Positions 17,492 to 27,619 are shown, numbered from the stretch's first letter. The stretch: 64,000 bases of DNA from CALFCX01 sp041650595 (GCA_041650595.1 JBAZKW010000008.1:1-64000), one strand, 5' to 3'. The notes: generated by a model not told the origin, from the letters alone. Made by a program: numbers and translations.

Positions 17492-20311
17492 ATGCCCCAC
17501 AACAACAATATAGTGATAAAAGGAGCCCGCACGCATAATCTTAAGAATATTGATGTCGAGATCCCGCGCAACAAACTGGTCGTGATAACCGGGCTGTCAG
17601 GATCAGGTAAATCATCACTTGCATTCGACACCATATACGCAGAAGGGCAGAGACGGTATGTAGAATCACTATCGGCCTATGCGCGACAATTCCTTGAACA
17701 GATGCAAAAACCGGATGTTGATTCGATCGACGGGCTCTCTCCTGCCATTTCAATAGAACAGAAATCACCGAGCAGGAACCCCAGGTCCACTGTCGGCACG
17801 ATAACCGAGATATATGATTACTTGCGGCTTCTTTTTGCAAATATCGGAATACCCCATTGTCCAAATTGCGGCAAGAAGATCGAGAAACAAAGTCCTACGC
17901 AGATCGTGGACAGGATCCTTGATAGTAAGAATGGCCAAAAGATCCAGATACTTTCTCCTGTTGTCAGCGGCAGAAAAGGGGAGTACAGAGAGCTTTTTGA
18001 AAGGATCAGAAAAGACGGATTCATCAGGGTAAGGCTCGACGGAAAAATATATGACCTGTCGGAGGAGATCAAACTTGATAAGCAAAAGAAGCACTCAATC
18101 GAAATAGTTGTCGACAGGATAAAGGCAGGCGCTGATACCAGAAAACGTCTTTTTGAGTCGGTCGAGACGGCTCTTAAGTTCGGCGGCGGGGTTGTCATCA
18201 TTACCTCGGAGAACAATACGCCGTTGATTTTCAGCGAAAAATTTTCATGTCCGAACTGTGATACAAATCTTGGAGAAATCACTCCCAGGATATTCTCGTT
18301 TAACAGTCCTTTCGGAGCCTGTCCAAAATGCACGGGACTGGGATCGTCGCTTGAGTTCGATGTGGACCTTTTGATGCCGAACAAAAACCTTTCGATCAAT
18401 CAGGGTGCGATAGCTACTCTGAAAAATCCTTCACAAACACAATATTACGGACATCAGCTAGAGGCGCTTTCAAAAAAGTACAAATTTGATTTTGACACGC
18501 CTATAAATAAACTTTCTAAGGTACAACTAAACGCGATACTGCACGGGTCCGACGAATCTATCAAGTTCAGGTACGAATGGAAAAGGGGTTTTGGAGAATA
18601 TACCGACACATTTGAAGGCATTCTCCCGATGCTTGAGCGCCGCTATAAAACAACTGAATCAGAGCATGTGAGGTTCTATCTTCACAGGTTTATGAGCCCT
18701 GTAGTATGTTCGCAGTGCCACGGTGAACGCCTCAAGCCCGAAAGTCTCTCGGTCAAGGTCGGCGAAAAATCGATCGCGGAAGTCTCATCCCTTGATGTCG
18801 AAGCAATGATGAAGTTCGTTTCGGGCCTGAAACTTACGGCAAACGAGGAAACAATATCGAAGCAGATTATTAAAGAAATAATGCTGCGCCTGAAGTTCCT
18901 CATTGATGTGGGACTAAATTACCTGTCAATAAGCAGGGAAACGTGGACGCTGTCAGGCGGCGAAGCACAGCGCACCCGTCTTGCAACGCAGATAGGGTCA
19001 GGACTTGTCGGGGTCCTTTACATTCTTGATGAACCGAGCATAGGACTTCACCAGCGGGACAACGGCCGGCTGATAAAAACATTGAAAAATCTGAGAGACC
19101 TTGGCAACACTATCATTGTCGTGGAACATGATGAAGAAATAATGAGAGCTTCCGACCATATCGTTGATATAGGGCCATCTGCCGGCATCCACGGCGGAAA
19201 AATTATTGCGACAGGATCTATTGACGATATCTTGAGATCAAAAGACTCAATTACAGGAAAATATCTGGCAGGCGAATTAAAAATAGATATTCCTGAAACA
19301 AGAAGGAAAGGTAACGGTAAATTCCTGACCGTCAAAGGAGCAAGGCACAACAATTTAAAGAATATCAATGTGAAATTCCCGCTCGGATTGTTCACATGCG
19401 TTACAGGCGTGTCCGGATCGGGAAAAAGCTCTTTAGTAAATGATGTTCTTTATAACTCTCTGGCAAAGAAATTTTATCATTCGATAGAAAAACCGGGCGC
19501 TCATGAAGCGATAATAGGGGATGAAAACATCGACAAGATCATCATAATTGATCAGTCCGCGATAGGAAGGACGCCCCGTTCCAATCCGGCGACATACACC
19601 GGGGTTTTTAACTACATCAGGGATATATATGCCATGACCCAGGAAGCAAGAATAAGAGGATACCAGAAAGGCCGGTTCTCTTTCAATGTAAAAGGCGGAC
19701 GGTGCGAGACCTGCGGCGGCGGCGGACTTATTAAGATCGAGATGCATTTTTTGCCGGACGTATACATTCCGTGTGACGTATGCGGGGGTATGCGGTATAA
19801 TAAAGAAACGCTTGAAGTGCGCTACAAGGGCAAGAATATTTTTGAAGTCCTTGATATGACCGTCGAAGAGGCTTTTCAATTGTTTGAAAAGATCCCCCAG
19901 ATAAGTCACAAACTGCGAACACTGATAGATGTGGGACTGGGTTATGTGCACCTTGGACAGGCCGCGACAACACTGTCGGGAGGCGAAGCCCAGAGGGTAA
20001 AGCTTGCTACGGAGCTTTCACACAGGAGCACCGGAAAAACTCTTTATATACTGGACGAGCCGACTACGGGGCTTCATTTTGACGATGTAAAAAAGCTTTT
20101 ACATGTGTTAAACCGGCTGGTGGACGCCGGCAACAGCGTTGTGGTCATAGAGCACAATCTTGATGTGATAAAGACCGCGGACCACATAATCGACTTAGGG
20201 CCCGAGGGTGGAGGCAAAGGCGGGTATATAATAGGAGAAGGGACCCCGGAACACATTGTTTCATTAAAAAAATCATACACGGGACAATACTTAAGAAGGA
20301 TGAACAGATGA
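17492..20311 (+). CDS. uvrA: Excinuclease ABC subunit A
   Basis: UvrA is the damage-sensing ATPase of nucleotide excision repair. The 939-residue protein has two ABC modules, each with a Walker A (GLSGSGKSSLAFDT near residue 35 and GVSGSGKSSLVNDV near 645), two signature motifs (LSGGEAQR in both halves) and Walker B ending in LDEPS/LDEPTTGLH. Zinc-finger cysteines occur as CPNCD...CPKC and CETC...CDVC. Length matches the family. The ATG at 17492 opens a long co-directional run through mltG; its stop overlaps dnaB by four bases. The start is probably leaderless. Confidence 0.97.
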   Translation: MPHNNNIVIKGARTHNLKNIDVEIPRNKLVVITGLSGSGKSSLAFDTIYAEGQRRYVESLSAYARQFLEQMQKPDVDSIDGLSPAISIEQKSPSRNPRSTVGTITEIYDYLRLLFANIGIPHCPNCGKKIEKQSPTQIVDRILDSKNGQKIQILSPVVSGRKGEYRELFERIRKDGFIRVRLDGKIYDLSEEIKLDKQKKHSIEIVVDRIKAGADTRKRLFESVETALKFGGGVVIITSENNTPLIFSEKFSCPNCDTNLGEITPRIFSFNSPFGACPKCTGLGSSLEFDVDLLMPNKNLSINQGAIATLKNPSQTQYYGHQLEALSKKYKFDFDTPINKLSKVQLNAILHGSDESIKFRYEWKRGFGEYTDTFEGILPMLERRYKTTESEHVRFYLHRFMSPVVCSQCHGERLKPESLSVKVGEKSIAEVSSLDVEAMMKFVSGLKLTANEETISKQIIKEIMLRLKFLIDVGLNYLSISRETWTLSGGEAQRTRLATQIGSGLVGVLYILDEPSIGLHQRDNGRLIKTLKNLRDLGNTIIVVEHDEEIMRASDHIVDIGPSAGIHGGKIIATGSIDDILRSKDSITGKYLAGELKIDIPETRRKGNGKFLTVKGARHNNLKNINVKFPLGLFTCVTGVSGSGKSSLVNDVLYNSLAKKFYHSIEKPGAHEAIIGDENIDKIIIIDQSAIGRTPRSNPATYTGVFNYIRDIYAMTQEARIRGYQKGRFSFNVKGGRCETCGGGGLIKIEMHFLPDVYIPCDVCGGMRYNKETLEVRYKGKNIFEVLDMTVEEAFQLFEKIPQISHKLRTLIDVGLGYVHLGQAATTLSGGEAQRVKLATELSHRSTGKTLYILDEPTTGLHFDDVKKLLHVLNRLVDAGNSVVVIEHNLDVIKTADHIIDLGPEGGGKGGYIIGEGTPEHIVSLKKSYTGQYLRRMNR

Positions 20312-21642
20312 CCGACGAAAAACTCCCTCCGCAGAATATTCCGGCCGAGCAATCCGTGATAGGGGCGATGCTCATTGACAAGAATGCCATAATGCAGGCT
20401 GTCGAGATACTTTCTCCGGACAGTTTTTACAGGGAAGCGCACCGTTATATATATGAATCTATACTGTCGCTTTCCGATCGTAACGAGCCTGTGGACCTGA
20501 TCACCGTGACAGAAGAGCTGCGCAAGGTCGGCAAACTTGACGCGATAGGCGGCAGCGTATATATCTCGGACCTTCTGAACAGCGTTCCGACCGCGGCCAA
20601 TATGGGTTATTATGCACGGCTGGTGGAGGAAAAGGCCGTTCTGCGGAGGCTTATAGAAGCGGGTACCGGTATAATAAACGATTGCTTCGACGAAAGGAAC
20701 AAAGTCGATTTTGTTCTGGACAACGCCGAAAAGATGATCATGGAAATCGCCATGAAAAAGGCAAGACAGGGTTTTTTCAAGATCGACAATATCTTGAAAG
20801 ATGTCCTGGATATCATGGACAAGCTTTACGGCAAAAAAGAGGCAATAACCGGCATTCCTTCGGGCTTTCCAGACCTTGACAGGCTCACGGCAGGTTTTCA
20901 GAACTCTGACCTGGTCATAGTTGCGGCAAGACCATCAGTCGGGAAAACCGCGCTTGCTCTTAATTTTGCGCAAAACGTTGCGATCAAGTCCAAAATACCT
21001 GTTGCTATTTTTAGTCTGGAAATGTCTAAAGAGATGCTCGCGCAGAGGCTTCTCTGCGCGGAAGCGGAAGTGGACAGCCAAAAGATCAAGACTGCCAGCC
21101 TATCCGACGGCGGCTGGAAACGCCTGATGAAAGCTATAGAGAGGCTTTCGCAGGCGCCTATATTTATCGATGATTCGCCCATGCTTACCGCGATGGAGAT
21201 GAGGGCCAAAGCAAGAAGACTGAAAAAAGAGCACGGGATAGGAATGATCGTGGTGGATTATCTCCAGCTGATGCAGGGCCGCCAGAATGTTGATAACAGG
21301 GTGCAGGAGATCTCGGAAATAGTGCGCTCGCTCAAGACCCTGTCCAGGGAAATAGATGTTCCGGTCATCGCACTTTCGCAGCTTTCTAGGGCTATAGAAC
21401 AGCGCCAGGACAGAATTCCGCGGCTTTCCGATCTCAGGGAATCCGGAGAGATCGAGCAAACGGCGGACATGGTGTTTTTCATCCACAGGGATGACTATTA
21501 CAATCCCACAAGCGATAAAGGCAATATTGCCCAGCTGATAATCGCAAAGCACAGGAACGGCCCCACCGGTCAGATCGATCTGGTGTTCAGGAAGGAATTC
21601 ACCAAATTTGACAGCAAAAGCACCTATGAAGTTTCGGCTTAG
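20308..21642 (+). CDS. dnaB: Replicative DNA helicase
   Basis: This 444-residue hexameric 5'-3' helicase unwinds DNA at the replication fork. It has the N-terminal primase-interacting domain (PPQNIPAEQSVIGAML) and a RecA-like C-terminal domain with Walker A ARPSVGKTALAL, FSLEMSK, Walker B MIVVDYLQLM, and the RLSDLRESGEIEQ arginine-containing motif. No intein is present. The start overlaps the uvrA stop (ATGA), and the 3' end overlaps the start of the LptD-like gene. The usual partner rplI is absent. Confidence 0.97.
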   Translation: MTDEKLPPQNIPAEQSVIGAMLIDKNAIMQAVEILSPDSFYREAHRYIYESILSLSDRNEPVDLITVTEELRKVGKLDAIGGSVYISDLLNSVPTAANMGYYARLVEEKAVLRRLIEAGTGIINDCFDERNKVDFVLDNAEKMIMEIAMKKARQGFFKIDNILKDVLDIMDKLYGKKEAITGIPSGFPDLDRLTAGFQNSDLVIVAARPSVGKTALALNFAQNVAIKSKIPVAIFSLEMSKEMLAQRLLCAEAEVDSQKIKTASLSDGGWKRLMKAIERLSQAPIFIDDSPMLTAMEMRAKARRLKKEHGIGMIVVDYLQLMQGRQNVDNRVQEISEIVRSLKTLSREIDVPVIALSQLSRAIEQRQDRIPRLSDLRESGEIEQTADMVFFIHRDDYYNPTSDKGNIAQLIIAKHRNGPTGQIDLVFRKEFTKFDSKSTYEVSA

Positions 21643-23140
21643 CGCGGCGGCTGTCCTTGTTTTTCTTGCGGTGGCAGGTTTTGCCTCTCCCAGAGGGGTG
21701 AGCATAAAAGCGGATACTGTTTCTTACACAAAAGACAAGGGTGTGATCGTGGCTTCCGGGAGCGTCGAGGCCAGCTACAAAGGTTCCGTTGTTACTGCCG
21801 ACCGGATCATCTTTTTTACCGCCGAATCACAGGTCATCGCCGACGGAGATTTTACTCTATCCAAAGATAAAGCCCGTATATCCGGAAAAAAGCTTGCCTA
21901 TTATTTCAGGAGCGAAAAAGGATCCGCTTCGGATGTGACAATAAATCTTGGATCCACCTGGATCAGAGGCAGTTCCATAGATATGGACAGAGAGCAGATC
22001 CGTATAGCCGATTCGGAATTTTCTTCGTGCGGGCTAGACGAACCTCATTACAAAATGTCTTCGGCAAACATGACCTATTACAGCAAATCGGGTTGGATCG
22101 TACAGAATTGGGGACTGTTCTGGCTTGGTGATATCCCTGTTTTTCCGGTTCCTACTTATGTTTACGATACCGGACTGATAGGCGGCTTTTACAAAAAGAA
22201 AAATCCTGTTCCTCTTCCGGAAATAGGTTCCAACGATGTCGACGGCTTCTATCTTAACGAAAAATTCATCTGGCGGCTTTCTAGCTACAGCTATGGGATC
22301 CTAGGATTGAATTACGGCTCAAAAAAAGGAATCGGCGCCGGTCTTGAAAGCAACTATGTACTCAATGATTCTAATGATGGCGGAGTGAGGATCTCTACTT
22401 ACGGATCCGACGGTCTTTCTTGGGGAGCAACTCACACTTACTATTTTGGAGATCCTGTGCCAACCGACAGACTGCGACCGCTGCTTTATGAAGTGCTGGA
22501 GATCCCTCCGCGCAAAAAATACGATATCACTTTGGACCTGTCTTATCGCGAAAGGATAAATTATGAAAGAGTGACGCTCATGCCAATGGTCACTCTTAGA
22601 TATATAGATGTCCCTTTTTCTTTCCTTGATTTTAATCCGCGGATAGAGGCGTCCGTCGGCTCCGTGTCCGAGGAAAGCTCCGGGGTGAATTTGCTCAAAA
22701 CCAACTTAAAAAGCACTTTCGACTATGTGCAGCCCGTATCCAAGAACGCTTCTTTAAGGGCCGGACTGGATGCTTCTTATACCGGTTACGGCCGTTCATC
22801 CAGCTGGCTCAATCTTTTGGGCAGATTGGACCTTTCCAATAAGTTCTCCGACAACGTTGAAGCGGGAGTAGGTTACTCGCATTATTTTATAAACAACGGA
22901 GCCAGTCCGTTCAATTATGAAAACTACAGGTATTTTCCGTATGACGATATCAGATCGTTTGTTTCTTTCAAAGCACTGGGTTCTACTTTCGGGATAGCGG
23001 TTTCCTACAACTCTCCGCTTTTAACGGTGAGGGATATAGATTATAATGCAACTGTAGGCCTGCATTGTTTCGATGCTACGTTGACCTGGAGAGCGGCCAG
23101 ACAGGAATTTGCGGTCTCTCTTAATCTGGTGTCCGATTAG
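21626..23140 (+). CDS. LptD/OstA-like outer membrane protein
   Basis: The product is about 504 residues from ATG 21626 (an in-frame ATG at 21608 is also possible; both lie in the dnaB 3' end). It begins with a signal peptide (MKFRLSAAAVLVFLAVAGFA). Residues about 25-130 form an OstA/LptA-like beta-jellyroll (KADTVSYTKDKGVIVASGSV, VTADRIIFF). Then comes the LptD-type junction (SEFSSCG, PHYKMSSANMTYY, WGLFWLGDIPVFPVPTYVY) and an aromatic-rich region ending in alternating beta strands, consistent with a barrel. It is shorter than proteobacterial LptD (about 780). A role in lipopolysaccharide or other glycolipid placement in the outer membrane is inferred. Confidence 0.75.
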   Translation: MKFRLSAAAVLVFLAVAGFASPRGVSIKADTVSYTKDKGVIVASGSVEASYKGSVVTADRIIFFTAESQVIADGDFTLSKDKARISGKKLAYYFRSEKGSASDVTINLGSTWIRGSSIDMDREQIRIADSEFSSCGLDEPHYKMSSANMTYYSKSGWIVQNWGLFWLGDIPVFPVPTYVYDTGLIGGFYKKKNPVPLPEIGSNDVDGFYLNEKFIWRLSSYSYGILGLNYGSKKGIGAGLESNYVLNDSNDGGVRISTYGSDGLSWGATHTYYFGDPVPTDRLRPLLYEVLEIPPRKKYDITLDLSYRERINYERVTLMPMVTLRYIDVPFSFLDFNPRIEASVGSVSEESSGVNLLKTNLKSTFDYVQPVSKNASLRAGLDASYTGYGRSSSWLNLLGRLDLSNKFSDNVEAGVGYSHYFINNGASPFNYENYRYFPYDDIRSFVSFKALGSTFGIAVSYNSPLLTVRDIDYNATVGLHCFDATLTWRAARQEFAVSLNLVSD

Positions 23141-23159
23141 AAAGGTGAGATTTTAGGGC

Positions 23160-23807
23160 ATGAAAAAAGGGCTTTTTATAACTTTTGAAGGGACTGAAGG
23201 CTGCGGAAAATCTACCCAGGCAAAACTTCTGGAAAAATATCTCAAAGGCCTCGGCAAAAAAGTGATATCTTCACTGGAGCCAGGAGGGACAAAGACGGGA
23301 AGACAGATACGCAACCTGCTGCTCTCCACCCAAGAATTGCTGTCGCAGAACGCGGAACTTTTTCTTTTTGCGGCCGACAGGGCACAGCATGTGGAAGAAA
23401 TAATAAACCCCGCGCTGGATGCGGGTTCCGTAGTTGTCTGCGACCGTTTTATTGATTCTACCGTCGCGTACCAGATCGGCGGAAGAAAACTTCCCGAAGA
23501 GCTGGTCAGATATTTGTACGCTGTTTCAAGCGGAGGGCTTTTGCCGGACATAACTTTTTTACTGGACCTGTCGCCGGCTGTGGGACTTCCGCGCGCCATT
23601 GCCGCCAGCAATCTTGACGGAGGAAAGATCAAAAAGGTGGACCGTTTTGAAAAAGAAAAGATCGCTTTTCACGAAGAAGTCCGCAAAGCGTATCTTCAGA
23701 TCGCAGCCGGTGATCCCGGCAGAGTAAAGGTGATCAGCACGGAAAAACAGGATATAAACACCGTGCACGAAGAGATAAAACGTAAGATTAAGGAAATGAT
23801 AACGTAG
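23160..23807 (+). CDS. tmk: Thymidylate kinase
   Basis: The enzyme phosphorylates dTMP to dTDP. The 215-residue protein has the P-loop EGTEGCGKSTQAK, the SLEPGGT motif with the usual DR region as VVVCDRFIDSTVAYQ, and a lid region near residues 140-160. It is full length. The 3' end (from about 23767) is duplicated just downstream at 23862-23934 together with a palindrome, so the stop region appears to have been copied after the gene. Confidence 0.94.
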   Translation: MKKGLFITFEGTEGCGKSTQAKLLEKYLKGLGKKVISSLEPGGTKTGRQIRNLLLSTQELLSQNAELFLFAADRAQHVEEIINPALDAGSVVVCDRFIDSTVAYQIGGRKLPEELVRYLYAVSSGGLLPDITFLLDLSPAVGLPRAIAASNLDGGKIKKVDRFEKEKIAFHEEVRKAYLQIAAGDPGRVKVISTEKQDINTVHEEIKRKIKEMIT

Positions 23808-23934
23808 ATGCCGCGCATGCGCGGCATGAACTATCAGAGAAGAAGGATGCTGCCGCCGTATACGAAGAGATAAAACGTACGGTTTAAGGAAATGATAACG
23901 TAGATGCCGCGCATGCGCGGCATGAACTATCAGA
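23767..23934. repeat. Tandem duplication of the tmk 3' end with its palindrome
   Basis: The stretch 23767-23838 (last tmk codons, stop, palindrome, AACTATCAGA) recurs at 23862-23934 with one inserted base and a few substitutions, a period of about 95-96 nt. Each copy carries a perfect 20-bp palindrome with GCATGC centre (23808-23827 and 23904-23923), related to the REP family near 42 kb. The second copy is non-coding because the insertion breaks the frame. Confidence 0.85.
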
Positions 23935-23952
23935 TAAAAAGGAGAGATATAC

Positions 23953-24489
23953 ATGGACCAAGACAGGACCCGCCTGAAAAAGCTGATGAAACAAAAGGCC
24001 GTAAAAACTGGGACTTTTACACTTTCTTCCGGCAAGACCAGCGATTTTTATGTGGACGGCAAGCAAGTAACGCTTGATCCGGACGGAGCTTATCTGATCG
24101 CCAAAATAATACTGCACAAAATAAACGGATTGAACGCAAAACATATCGGCGGGCTAACAATTGGAGCAGATCCGATAGCGACTGCGGTCTCTTTGTTGAG
24201 CAGAGAGACGGATTCTCCCATTTCCGCTTTTATTGTTCGCAAAGCACAAAAAGAACACGGGCTTAAAAAAGAGATAGAAGGGATCATCGTCCCGGGTTCT
24301 GATGTAGTGATAGTAGATGATGTGATAACAACGGCAAGCGCGACTCTGGCGGCGATCGCGGCGGTGGAAAAGATCGGATGCAAAGTCGTAAAGGTCATCT
24401 GCCTGGTGGACAGGCAGGAAGGCGGAGGCGAAGCGCTCTGCGAATATGATTTTGCCCCGATATTTACCAAAGAGGAGCTTTTACAATGA
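23953..24489 (+). CDS. pyrE: Orotate phosphoribosyltransferase
   Basis: PyrE joins orotate to PRPP in pyrimidine synthesis. The 178-residue protein has the KTGTFTLSSGKTSDFYVDGK N-terminus, a GGLTIGADPIA segment, and the PRPP-binding motif VVIVDDVITTASA. A phosphoribosyltransferase start MDQDRTRLKKLM follows an AAGGAGAG site. The stop overlaps hisB by four bases (ATGA). Confidence 0.93.
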   Translation: MDQDRTRLKKLMKQKAVKTGTFTLSSGKTSDFYVDGKQVTLDPDGAYLIAKIILHKINGLNAKHIGGLTIGADPIATAVSLLSRETDSPISAFIVRKAQKEHGLKKEIEGIIVPGSDVVIVDDVITTASATLAAIAAVEKIGCKVVKVICLVDRQEGGGEALCEYDFAPIFTKEELLQ

Positions 24490-25115
24490 AAAGGGCAAGA
24501 AAAGCTGTTGTTGACCGCAAGACCAAGGAAACGCATGTCAAACTGACTTTAAACATCGACGGCTCCGGCAAAAGCAAGATCGCTTATCCGATACCATTCC
24601 TGGGACATATGCTCACGCTTTTTTCTAAACACGGATTATTTGATATTCAACTGCGCGCCAAAGGCGATATAGAGGTGGACATTCACCATCTGGTGGAAGA
24701 TACGGGGATCGTTTTGGGAGAGGCTTTTGCCAAAGCATTGGGCAATAAGAAAAAGATCGAACGCTATGGTCACGCGATAATCCCCATGGACGAAGCTTTG
24801 GCGGAAGTTCGCGCCGCGGTGGACGTGTCCGGCAGGCCGCATCTTACCTACAAAGTAAAATTCCAGAAAGAGTATATCTATGCGATGATAGGCAAGGAGA
24901 CTGTCAGGATGTCGCTGGACGCGCAGATGCTGAAAGAATTCTTTGAAGCCTTTGCCATAAAAGCGGGAATATCATTGCACCTGGACCTTATCAGGGGACA
25001 AAACACTCACCACAAGATCGAGGCTCTTTTCAAGGGGTTTGGAATAGCGCTGTACCGCGCCTGCCAAGTCAACCCGAGAAAAAAAGGAGTTCCTTCGACC
25101 AAGGGAATACTTTAG
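24486..25115 (+). CDS. hisB: Imidazoleglycerol-phosphate dehydratase
   Basis: This enzyme catalyses the sixth step of histidine synthesis. The 209-residue single-domain protein shows the family motifs FLGHMLTLFSKHGLFD, DIHHLVEDTGIVLGEAF, IPMDEALAEV and GQNTHHKIEALFKGF; the two HHxxED/HHKxE motifs bind Mn. No histidinol-phosphatase fusion is present. It overlaps pyrE and is followed 5 nt later by alaS. Other his genes are not in the window, so the histidine pathway is scattered. Confidence 0.95.
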   Translation: MKRARKAVVDRKTKETHVKLTLNIDGSGKSKIAYPIPFLGHMLTLFSKHGLFDIQLRAKGDIEVDIHHLVEDTGIVLGEAFAKALGNKKKIERYGHAIIPMDEALAEVRAAVDVSGRPHLTYKVKFQKEYIYAMIGKETVRMSLDAQMLKEFFEAFAIKAGISLHLDLIRGQNTHHKIEALFKGFGIALYRACQVNPRKKGVPSTKGIL

Positions 25116-25120
25116 AACTC

Positions 25121-27619
25121 ATGAGATCTTCGGAGATACGAAGCAAATTTCTAAAATATTTTGAAGGCAAAGGGCATACTGTTCTTCCAGGTTCTTCATT
25201 GATCCCAAAGGATCCGACTGTTCTGCTCACATTGGCTGGAATGCTCCAGTTCAAGCCGATATTTTTAGGTCTGGAAAAACCGCAAGTCAGCCGTGCCGCG
25301 ACAGTCCAAAAATGCATAAGGACAAATGATATCGAAAATGTCGGGCATACCGCGCGCCATCATACTTTTTTTGAGATGCTCGGCAATTTCTCGTTCGGGG
25401 ATTATTTTAAAGATGATGCGATCTCCTTTGCCTGGGAACTTCTTTCAAAAGAATTCAACCTGGACAAAAAGAAATTGTGGATTGCGGTCTATGAAAAAGA
25501 CGACGAATCCCTGGATATATGGACTAATAAAATTGGCGCGGAAAGGTCAAGGATAGTAAAGCTTGGCGAAGACAATAATTTTTGGGCAGCCGGCCCTACG
25601 GGGCCATGCGGACCTTGCAGTGAAATATATTACGATCTTGGTGAAAAGTACGGATGCGGCAAAAAAGACTGTTCTCCGGGATGCGACTGTGACAGGTTTT
25701 TAGAGATATGGAACCTCGTCTTCATGGAATTTAACAGGGATGAAAAAGGAACACTTTCCAGCCTGCCCAAAAAAAACATAGATACCGGCATGGGGCTTGA
25801 GAGGATAACATCGGTACTTCAGGGAGTGTCGTCAAATTTTGAGACCGACCTTTTTGTCCCGATAATAAATAAGGTATGCGATATTTCTTCTATTTCCGAA
25901 TGGAAAAACAATCCTTCGGTAAAAATAATAGCGGACCATACAAGGGCGGCGGCTTTTTTGATAAGCGACGGACTTGTTCCGGGTAACGAAGGCAGGAATT
26001 ATGTCCTGAGAAGGATTATAAGAAGGGCTGTCATCCATGGAAGAAAGATAGGGATAAAGGGCATGTTTCTTTCGGATCTGGCCGGTACTGTCGAAGCAGT
26101 AATGGGCGACTTTTATAGAGACCTATCCAAAGATCTGGACCACATAAGTAAAACGATCAAAATAGAAGAAGAAAGCTTCGGAAAGACCATTGAAACCGGC
26201 ATGGAGATACTGGAATCAGTGATAAGAAAAGCCGGAGGCGGCGTGATATCTGGTCAGGATGCTTTTAAACTTTATGATACTTACGGCTTTCCGATAGAAA
26301 TGACAAAGGAAATGGCACAGGAGAGAGGGCTTTTAGTGGATATGGATGGATTTGAATCTGCCATGCTGGGACAAAAAGAAAGAAGCAAGCAATCTTCAAA
26401 AAAATATTCCCTAGGGTCTATTCCGCAGATAAAAGGCTATCCCGCCACCAAGTTTGAGGGTTACGATTATCTTGAAACGCAGTCAACGGTGCTTGCAGTG
26501 GTTGATGATTATATTATTTTGGACAAAAGTCCTTTTTATGTTGAAAGCGGGGGCCAGGACAGCGACAGGGGCTGGTTGGTAATAGAAAAGAACAAAGTAT
26601 ATATAAAGCTGCTCGCAAAGACCGCCGAGGGAGTGGTTTTACACAAAACCGCGTCGGATATCCATCCTATGCCCGGCGAAAAGATCAGGGCGATCGTAAA
26701 TAAAGAAATAAGAGAAATGATCGCTGCACACCACACTTCAACGCATCTTCTGCACGCGGCGTTGCACAAAGTTGTCGGGGAACATGCTACACAAAAGGGA
26801 TCCTTTGTCGGAAGCGATAAATTCCGTATGGATTTTACAAGTGCTGAAGCGCTGAAGGCTGAAGAGCTGAAGCAGATCGAAGATATCGTGAACGATGCCA
26901 TACAAAAAGCGATAAACGTAACCACGATCATAACCACTCCGGAAGAAGCAAAAAAGATGGGTGCCATGGCGCTTTTCGGAGAAAAATACGGGGATTCTGT
27001 CCGCATGATCGAGATAAAAGGCGTAAGCCGTGAACTTTGCGGGGGTACCCATGTTAAGAACACTTCGGAGATAGGCTTATTCAAAATAATACGAGAAACC
27101 GCTATAGCCCAAGGAATAAGAAGGATAGAGGCTGTCAGCGGGATCCCCGCTGAAGAGTATATAAAACATAAAGAGATTGAAGGTAATAAAATAAAACTGG
27201 CACAGGAACAAAAGGAACAGGAAAAACTGGCCGAAAGAGCCCAGAAAGAAGAAGCTCTGGCAATAAAAGAAACTCTTTTAACAAACGCTGCCGACATCAA
27301 AGGGATCTCGTTCGTTTCACACGAATTTAAGGCTTTCAAGACAACGGCGATAAAAAAGCTCTTGGAAGAAATGATCAACAGGCAAAATACGATCGTTGTA
27401 TTTACATCTGTTTTTGAAGATAAAGTATCTGTAATATGCGGTGTCTCGACTGACCTGATCAAAAAAGGTTTTCATGCAGGGAATATGATCAAAGAGCTGG
27501 CGGCAATCGTCGGCGGCGGTGGAGGCGGACGCGATAATTGTGCCGAAGCAGGAGGCAAAGATGTATCCGGTAAAGGTAAAATTTTTGATAAAGCAAAAGA
27601 GATACTGTTACGCAAATAG
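25121..27619 (+). CDS. alaS: Alanyl-tRNA synthetase
   Basis: The 832-residue protein contains the class II catalytic domain (MRSSEIRSKFLKYFEGKGH, FKPIFLG, ENVGHTARHHTFFEMLGNFSFGDYFK in separate conserved blocks), the editing domain with HHTSTHLLHAALH and CGGTHV, and the C-terminal DHHA1-type end with GGGGGGRDNCAEAGG. It is slightly shorter than the E. coli enzyme (876). A CSPGCDCDRF-type zinc/Cys-rich insertion, also seen in other bacterial AlaRS, is present near residue 185. It belongs to the uvrA-mltG run. Confidence 0.97.
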   Translation: MRSSEIRSKFLKYFEGKGHTVLPGSSLIPKDPTVLLTLAGMLQFKPIFLGLEKPQVSRAATVQKCIRTNDIENVGHTARHHTFFEMLGNFSFGDYFKDDAISFAWELLSKEFNLDKKKLWIAVYEKDDESLDIWTNKIGAERSRIVKLGEDNNFWAAGPTGPCGPCSEIYYDLGEKYGCGKKDCSPGCDCDRFLEIWNLVFMEFNRDEKGTLSSLPKKNIDTGMGLERITSVLQGVSSNFETDLFVPIINKVCDISSISEWKNNPSVKIIADHTRAAAFLISDGLVPGNEGRNYVLRRIIRRAVIHGRKIGIKGMFLSDLAGTVEAVMGDFYRDLSKDLDHISKTIKIEEESFGKTIETGMEILESVIRKAGGGVISGQDAFKLYDTYGFPIEMTKEMAQERGLLVDMDGFESAMLGQKERSKQSSKKYSLGSIPQIKGYPATKFEGYDYLETQSTVLAVVDDYIILDKSPFYVESGGQDSDRGWLVIEKNKVYIKLLAKTAEGVVLHKTASDIHPMPGEKIRAIVNKEIREMIAAHHTSTHLLHAALHKVVGEHATQKGSFVGSDKFRMDFTSAEALKAEELKQIEDIVNDAIQKAINVTTIITTPEEAKKMGAMALFGEKYGDSVRMIEIKGVSRELCGGTHVKNTSEIGLFKIIRETAIAQGIRRIEAVSGIPAEEYIKHKEIEGNKIKLAQEQKEQEKLAERAQKEEALAIKETLLTNAADIKGISFVSHEFKAFKTTAIKKLLEEMINRQNTIVVFTSVFEDKVSVICGVSTDLIKKGFHAGNMIKELAAIVGGGGGGRDNCAEAGGKDVSGKGKIFDKAKEILLRK

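Noticed and set aside
26536..27462. Long reading frame (308 codons) on the minus strand opposite alaS
   Set aside because: It mirrors the conserved alaS editing and C-terminal domains, is Ser/Ile-rich in the manner of antisense frames and has no ribosome site.
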